A program made the translations under genes and the position numbers. This document shows, one piece after another, positions 14,849 through 19,062 of a stretch of DNA of 19,062 nucleotides (position 1 is the stretch's first letter; every line of letters starts with the position of its first letter). The DNA is from JACQNR01 sp049515175 (GTDB lineage: Bacteria; Acidobacteriota; Terriglobia; UBA7540). The stretch covers positions 1 to 19,062 of the forward strand of contig JBEKUI010000060.1 in the NCBI GenBank assembly GCA_049515175.1. Reading direction: 5' to 3'. The notes beneath the pieces are model-generated. The model ran no database searches, was not told the DNA's origin, and saw only the letters and a program-made list of their open reading frames with translations.

Positions 14849-15106
14849 GAGCGCGTTGAAGCGCAGCGTCAGGCGTGATTTGTATCGAGCCGCGGTGTTG
14901 GCGTGGAGGATGCCCTTCCGGATCGAGTGATCGATGAGGGCCAGCGTCGGCTTGAGCAGCCCCTGCGCGGTGGCCTTGTCCTTGGCGTCGAGGGCGGCGC
15001 GCAGCTTGCGGATCTGGTGCCGCAGCCGGGTGGTGTGGGCGCGATTCGTTTCGGTGCGCGCGTGAGTCTGCTTGATGCGCTTGAGCGCGGATTTGTGACT
15101 TGCCAC
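14843..15106 (-). CDS. rpsT: 30S ribosomal protein S20
   Basis: Primary 16S rRNA-binding protein of the small subunit. The 87-residue, Lys/Arg-rich helical protein starts MASHKSALKRIKQTHARTETN, the S20 signature, and ends TAARYKSRLTLRFNAL. The start is GTG (CAC at 15104-15106). A good Shine-Dalgarno AAGGAG (plus strand 15112-15117) lies five bases upstream. An unusually clear promoter lies at 15139-15167. Transcription converges on holA and is divergent from hpt. Confidence 0.97.
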   Translation of the reverse strand: MASHKSALKRIKQTHARTETNRAHTTRLRHQIRKLRAALDAKDKATAQGLLKPTLALIDHSIRKGILHANTAARYKSRLTLRFNALT

Positions 15107-15138
15107 AGAATCTCCTTTTGGTCAAAATGCCATTCTCC

Positions 15139-15167
15139 AATTTAGCAAATGCCCTGTGAACCGTCAA
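15139..15167 (-). promoter_or_regulatory. rpsT promoter, sigma70-type with extended -10
   Basis: On the minus strand TTGACG (plus-strand 15162-15167) and TAAATT (15139-15144) are separated by 17 bases, with TGC in front of the -10. The start of transcription should be near 15132, giving a leader of about 25 bases with AAGGAG. The -35 lies only 8 bases from the hpt start. Confidence 0.75.
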
Positions 15168-15174
15168 CGACGTT

Positions 15175-15720
15175 ATGAAAACCTCTCCACCCGGGAGCGA
15201 GCTGGACGTCCTGATTAGCGCGGAGGATATCGCGCGCCGCGTGCGCGAACTGGCCGCGCAAATCTCCGCCGATTACCGCGGGCGGCCGCTGCGACTGATC
15301 GCCATTCTGAAGGGGGCGTGGATTTTCTTCGCGGACCTGATTCGCCACCTCGATCTCGAAGTGACTGTGGACTTCCTGAGCTTCACGAGCTACGGCGAAA
15401 GTCCCGCGTCGTCCGGCACCGTCAAGATCACCAAGGACCTCGATCAGAGCGTCGCCGGACTCGACGTGCTGATCGTCGAGGACATCCTCGATACCGGCCA
15501 GACGTTCGAATACCTGCGCGGGGTTCTGGAAGCCCACAAGCCGCGCTCGCTCAAGGTCGTCACGCTGCTCGACAAACCCTCGCGGCGAATCCGGCCCGTT
15601 CGGGCCGACTACGTCGGCTTCACCATCCCCGACGAATTCGTCGTCGGCTATGGCCTCGACTACGCGCAGCGGTATCGCCATCTTCCGGATATTCGGATTC
15701 TGCGCGCGCGTGAGGAATAG
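15175..15720 (+). CDS. hpt: Hypoxanthine(-guanine) phosphoribosyltransferase
   Basis: Purine salvage enzyme that joins hypoxanthine or guanine to PRPP. The 181-residue protein has ILKGAWIFFADL (44-55), SFTSYG (69-74), the PRPP loop VLIVEDILDTGQTF (98-111), LLDKPSRR (131-138) and DEFVVGYGLDY (153-163), the last being the base-binding/metal region of HPRTs. Length is normal. The ATG at 15175 has no visible Shine-Dalgarno site and lies 8 bases from the rpsT -35, so it may be leaderless or have a very short leader. A 7-base-periodic array starts at its stop codon. Confidence 0.95.
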   Translation: MKTSPPGSELDVLISAEDIARRVRELAAQISADYRGRPLRLIAILKGAWIFFADLIRHLDLEVTVDFLSFTSYGESPASSGTVKITKDLDQSVAGLDVLIVEDILDTGQTFEYLRGVLEAHKPRSLKVVTLLDKPSRRIRPVRADYVGFTIPDEFVVGYGLDYAQRYRHLPDIRILRAREE

Positions 15721-15756
15721 CCATCAGCCGTCAGCTTTCAGCCATCAGCCACTGGC
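15715..15756. repeat. 7-base array starting at the hpt stop codon
   Basis: GAATAGC (15715, including the TAG stop), CATCAGC (15722), CGTCAGC (15729), TTTCAGC (15736), CATCAGC (15743), CACTGGC (15750). The consensus xxTCAGC is the inverse of the array beside rpsT and of part of the array at 15771-15810. Confidence 0.7.
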
Positions 15757-15770
15757 GATCCGCCAATAAG

Positions 15771-15810
15771 TTTCCGTCTCCCGTTCGCTGACCGCTGAGA
15801 GCTTTCTGAC
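15771..15810. repeat. Second 7-base array in the hpt-mutS spacer, inverted
   Basis: TTTCCGT (15771), CTCCCGT (15778), TCGCTGA (15785), CCGCTGA (15792), GAGCTTT (15799), CTGAC. GCTGACCGCTGA (15787-15798) can pair with TCAGCCGTCAGC (15724-15735), 11 of 12 bases, so the two arrays can form a long stem-loop after hpt. Confidence 0.55.
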
Positions 15811-15817
15811 AAACGTG

Positions 15818-15847
15818 TTTACAAACCGCTTGGCCGCGCACCATAAT
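15818..15847 (+). promoter_or_regulatory. Candidate mutS promoter
   Basis: TTTACA (15818-15823), 18 bases, CATAAT (15842-15847): five of six matches in each hexamer. Transcription should start near 15854, about 14 bases before the mutS ATG, giving a short leader without a good ribosome-binding site. Confidence 0.55.
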
Positions 15848-15867
15848 GGCCTCGCACCCGCCATGCC

Positions 15868-18513
15868 ATGAGCGAATTTTCCACCCCCTTGATGCGCCAG
15901 TACAGCGCGATCAAAGAGCGCCATCCGAACGCCCTGCTCATGTTCCGTCTGGGGGATTTCTACGAGCTCTTTTTTGAAGACGCCATCGTCGCCTCCAAAG
16001 AACTTCAGATCACGCTGACCTCGCGCAACAAGGAGAAGGGCCAGCCCATCCCCATGTGTGGCGTCCCTTACCACGCTGCCGAAGGCTACATCGCCAAGCT
16101 GATTCGCAAGGGCTTTCGGGTTGCGATCTGTGACCAGATGGAGGACCCGCGCGTCGCGAAGAAACTGGTCAAGCGCGAGGTCACGCGCGTGGTGACGCCG
16201 GGCACGGCGGTGGATTCCCAGGTCCTCGAACCGCGGGAAAACAACTACCTCGCCGCGGTGGTCGAGCGCAACGGCGCGATGGGGCTGGCTCTGGCCGACC
16301 TTTCCACCGGCGACTTCCGCGCCACGGAGTTCGCCGGTCCGGATGCCGAGCCGCGCCTGCGCGACGAACTCGAGCGCATGCGCCCACGCGAAATCCTGCT
16401 TCCCAGCGGCGCCCGCGCCTGGCCGCCCGGCGCTGCTTCGACATCTCCAATCTCAAATTTCAAATCTCAAATTGCAGGTCTCACCGAGACCCCTCTCGAC
16501 GATTGGGTGTTCAATCCGGAATACGGCGCGCGCCAGCTTCACGACCAGTTTCGCGTGGCGACGCTCGCCGGTTACGGCCTGGAAGACCACCCGCTGGCCG
16601 TCGCCGCGGCGGGCGCCATCCTGCATTACGTCCGCGAAACGCAGCGCGGCTCGCTCGCCCACTTCGACGGGATTCACTTCTTCGAGCAGCAGGACTCGCT
16701 GGTGCTCGATCCTGCCACGCTACGCAACCTGGAATTGCTCGAGCCGGCGTTCGGCGGCACGCGCGATACGACGCTGCTTGCGACGCTCGACCAGTGCGCC
16801 ACCTCGCTCGGCGCGCGGCTCCTCAAAAACTGGCTGCTGCGGCCGTCCATCGATCGCAGCGAAATCGAAGCCCGCTGGGAAGCGGTCGGCGAATTTTCCC
16901 AGCAGACGATTGCGCGCGAGGAATTGCGTCGCGTCCTCGGCAAGGTGCAGGACCTCGAGCGCCTGCTCAGCAAGGTAACGCTCGACACCGCCAACGCGCG
17001 GGACCTGCTGGCGCTCAACGCCTCGCTCGCCCATCTGCCCCTCATTCGCAAGTTTGTCAGCCGCCTGGGCGCGTCGCGCACCGCGGAGCTGCACTCCCGC
17101 CTGGATGAGCTCGCCGACGTGCACGCCTTGCTCGAGCAATCGATTCATCCCGAGCCGCCCGTGCTCCTCACCGAGGGCGGCCTCATTCGCCCCGGCTACA
17201 ACGCGGAGCTGGACGAGCTTCGCAACCTCAGCCAGAACAGCAAGCAAATCCTCGCCGGCATTGAGATCCGCGAGCGCGAGCGCACCCGCATCGCCTCGCT
17301 CAAAGTTCGCTTCAACAATGTTTTCGGCTATTACATCGAAGTTTCCAAGGCGAACCTCCATCTTGCACCCGCCGACTACGAGCGCAAGCAGACGCTGGTC
17401 AACGCCGAGCGCTTCACCACGCCGGAGCTCAAAGAGCTGGAAGCCAAAATCCTGGAAGCCCAGGAGCGGATGCAATCGCTCGAACGCGAACTGTTTCTGG
17501 ACATTCGCCGCCGCGTGGGCGCGGAAGCGCGGCGCATCCGCCAGACCGCGCAGGCGCTGGCAGAGCTCGACGTCCTCGCTTGCTTCGCTTGGCTCGCCGC
17601 GGAGCGCAACTATCGCCGGCCGGAAATCTCCGAGGACGGCGAACTGCTCATCGCGCAAGGCCGCCATCCCGTCGTCGAGCGCATCTGCGAGACGGAGCAG
17701 AGCGGGCGCTTCATCCCCAACGACCTCTTCATGAACTCCGCCACGGACCGCATTCTCCTCATCACCGGGCCCAATATGGGCGGGAAATCCACTTATCTGC
17801 GCCAGGCCGCGCTCATCTCGCTGATGGCGCAGATGGGCAGCTTCGTGCCCGCCGAGCGCGCCAAGCTCCCCATTTTCGATCGCATCTTCACCCGCATCGG
17901 CGCTTCCGATAACCTGGCGCGCGGACGGTCAACCTTCATGGTGGAGATGACCGAGGTCGCGGGGATTTTGAACATCGCCACGCCGCGCTGCCTGGTCCTG
18001 CTCGACGAGGTGGGGCGCGGCACGGCGACGTTCGACGGCCTCGCCCTCGCTTGGGCGGTCGTCGAATACTTGCAAACGCACACGCAGGCGAAAACCCTCT
18101 TTGCCACGCACTATCACGAGCTCACCGAACTCGCCGACCTGTTGCCGGGTGTGCGGAACTATCATGTGTCGGTCAAGGAATCGGGTTCCAACATCGTCTT
18201 CCTGCGCAAAGTCGAGCCGGGGAGCGCCGACAAGAGCTACGGCATCGAGGTGGCGCGCCTGGCGGGGCTTCCCATGAGCGTCATCGAGCGGGCGCGCGAA
18301 ATCCTGGCGAGGCACGAGCAGAGCGAACACACGCTGAGCGAGAAGCTCACCGCGCGCCGCACCGCGCGCGACCCCGCGTCAGTGCAACTCACCATCTTTA
18401 CGCCACTCAACGCCGAGGTCGTGCGCGCCATCGACGAGGCCGACCTCGACAACCTGAAACCGCTTGATGCGCTGAATTTGCTGGCGGAATTGAAGAAGCA
18501 AATCAAGTCATGA
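15868..18513 (+). CDS. mutS: DNA mismatch repair protein MutS
   Basis: Mismatch recognition ATPase, 881 residues (E. coli MutS has 853). The N-terminal domain has the mismatch-reading Phe-x-Glu in GDFYELF (29-35; F31, E33). The ATPase has Walker A GPNMGGKST (634-642), the DNxARGRSTFMVEM-type segment (DNLARGRSTFMVEM), Walker B/D-loop LDEVGRGTATFDG (712-724) and ATHYHEL. The clamp, lever and helix-turn-helix regions are in order. Near the C-terminus VQLTIF may be a beta-clamp-binding motif. Residues about 192-206 of the connector domain are encoded by a low-complexity 7-base array that is absent from typical MutS. The stop overlaps the ATG of the next gene (ATGA, 18510-18513). MutL is not in the window. 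Confidence 0.97.
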   Translation: MSEFSTPLMRQYSAIKERHPNALLMFRLGDFYELFFEDAIVASKELQITLTSRNKEKGQPIPMCGVPYHAAEGYIAKLIRKGFRVAICDQMEDPRVAKKLVKREVTRVVTPGTAVDSQVLEPRENNYLAAVVERNGAMGLALADLSTGDFRATEFAGPDAEPRLRDELERMRPREILLPSGARAWPPGAASTSPISNFKSQIAGLTETPLDDWVFNPEYGARQLHDQFRVATLAGYGLEDHPLAVAAAGAILHYVRETQRGSLAHFDGIHFFEQQDSLVLDPATLRNLELLEPAFGGTRDTTLLATLDQCATSLGARLLKNWLLRPSIDRSEIEARWEAVGEFSQQTIAREELRRVLGKVQDLERLLSKVTLDTANARDLLALNASLAHLPLIRKFVSRLGASRTAELHSRLDELADVHALLEQSIHPEPPVLLTEGGLIRPGYNAELDELRNLSQNSKQILAGIEIRERERTRIASLKVRFNNVFGYYIEVSKANLHLAPADYERKQTLVNAERFTTPELKELEAKILEAQERMQSLERELFLDIRRRVGAEARRIRQTAQALAELDVLACFAWLAAERNYRRPEISEDGELLIAQGRHPVVERICETEQSGRFIPNDLFMNSATDRILLITGPNMGGKSTYLRQAALISLMAQMGSFVPAERAKLPIFDRIFTRIGASDNLARGRSTFMVEMTEVAGILNIATPRCLVLLDEVGRGTATFDGLALAWAVVEYLQTHTQAKTLFATHYHELTELADLLPGVRNYHVSVKESGSNIVFLRKVEPGSADKSYGIEVARLAGLPMSVIERAREILARHEQSEHTLSEKLTARRTARDPASVQLTIFTPLNAEVVRAIDEADLDNLKPLDALNLLAELKKQIKS
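16443..16484. repeat. In-frame 7-base array inside mutS
   Basis: Six units: ATCTCCA (16443), ATCTCAA (16450), ATTTCAA (16457), ATCTCAA (16464), ATTGCAG (16471), GTCTCAC (16478). The tract is AT-rich in a GC-rich gene and is exactly 42 bases, so it inserts 14 codons (about TSPISNFKSQIAGLT) without a frameshift. Confidence 0.7.
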
Positions 18514-19062
18514 AGGCTCACCACCTCAGCCAACTCTTTTTCTTGAGGCTCCCAGACAATCGTTGGAGCGCCTCACTGGAGACCCAGCTGCGCCACTCGT
18601 CTCCGAGCGGCGTACTGCTCGATGCGCCGCTTCCTCGCTCGGCAGAATCAACCAGCGAATTACTTTGCAGGATCGCTCTCACCCTGCCCCAACCTTCTTT
18701 CCTGGTCCTGCGGCAAGAGGGGGGAACCCACGACCCGCTTTCCCGCTTTCTTGCGCCCATGCCATCGCCGCGTGCCGCCGGCGCGAAAGGCCTCTCGGCA
18801 GTGGCCCGCCTCGGCGACCTGATTGGAGAAGCTCTGTGTCTGCTGGGGTTCAACACGGATTTCGCGCCGCTGCTGGACCTCGCGACACCCTTCACCGCGA
18901 AGACGCTCGGCGCGCGCACGTTCAGTTCGGATCCTCATCAAGTGGCCGAATGCGGCGGCGCGTTTCTACGTGGCCTGCAGCGCCACAAAGTCCTGGCGTG
19001 CGGCAAGCACTTTCCCGGTTGGGGCAGCGTCCCTCTCGAGAATCCCCACGCCCTGCCCGTCA
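18510..19062 (+). CDS. NagZ-like glycoside hydrolase family 3 protein, 3' end beyond the window
   Basis: Open frame from ATG 18510, which overlaps the mutS stop, to the window end: 184 codons, C-terminus missing. Similarity to NagZ (beta-N-acetylglucosaminidase, peptidoglycan recycling) is seen in QLFFLRLPDNRWSASLETQL, LVLRQEGGTHDPLSRFLAPMPSPRA (the QEGG block), GFNTDFAPLLDL, GARTFSSDP (RSFSSDP-type) and ACGKHFPGWGSV. The last block is GKHFPGHGDT in typical NagZ, and the following DSH loop reads ENPH here, so the catalytic Asp-His dyad loop is altered. No signal peptide is visible, which agrees with cytosolic NagZ. It may be a divergent active enzyme or have a different specificity. Confidence 0.8.
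   Translation, partial: MKAHHLSQLFFLRLPDNRWSASLETQLRHSSPSGVLLDAPLPRSAESTSELLCRIALTLPQPSFLVLRQEGGTHDPLSRFLAPMPSPRAAGAKGLSAVARLGDLIGEALCLLGFNTDFAPLLDLATPFTAKTLGARTFSSDPHQVAECGGAFLRGLQRHKVLACGKHFPGWGSVPLENPHALPV

Noticed and set aside
14715..15810. Heptamer arrays as a CRISPR array
   Set aside because: Units are 7 bases without spacers, degenerate, and no cas genes are present.

Overview
The window looks like a chromosomal, mostly housekeeping segment of a high-GC, Gram-negative-type bacterium. Gram-negative character follows from LptE (outer-membrane LPS assembly), NagZ (peptidoglycan recycling) and a PE pathway made by Psd and PssA. An acidobacterial origin (Acidobacteriota) fits best: a Tat-exported Gfo/Idh/MocA oxidoreductase, a GAF-GAF-SpoIIE phosphatase, a WG-repeat protein, an Asd-like pseudoenzyme next to pssA, and spacers full of 7-base periodic repeats. 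That assignment is inference from gene content and memory, not from a search. No phage, transposase, CRISPR array, tRNA or rRNA was seen.

Layout. 18-1511 (-): Tat-exported oxidoreductase, divergent from tlyA (1635-2393) and nadK (2434-3324), followed by a membrane-anchored WG-repeat protein (3359-4423). On the minus strand follow lysA (4545-5789) and, upstream of it, a GAF-GAF-SpoIIE phosphatase (5873-7627). From 7791 the plus strand carries a small HExxH metallopeptidase-like protein, tsaB, and a RimI-type acetyltransferase; then a 28-bp perfect palindrome whose core matches the ParB site parS, a small lysine-rich secreted protein with a clear terminator, and a YdcH/DUF465-like small protein.

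From 10455 to 14705 there is a tightly packed plus-strand cluster psd-pssA-(Asd-like)-lptE-holA with 26-, 4- and 4-base overlaps, so phospholipid head-group synthesis, an apparently non-catalytic Asd homologue and LPS assembly are probably co-translated. rpsT (-) converges on holA. rpsT and hpt are divergent, and rpsT has a good promoter. mutS and a truncated nagZ-like gene (overlap ATGA) finish the window; the last gene runs off the end.

The most unusual non-genic signal is a set of short, degenerate 7-base-periodic arrays in at least five spacers, inside the lptE signal-peptide region, and inside mutS, where six heptamers make an in-frame 14-codon insert. Several arrays start or end on a stop codon in phase with the 7-base unit. 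Other points worth follow-up are the parS-like palindrome, the Asd-like protein that lacks its expected catalytic residues, and the unusual active-site loop of the NagZ-like protein. I do not see a clear new defence or mobile system.
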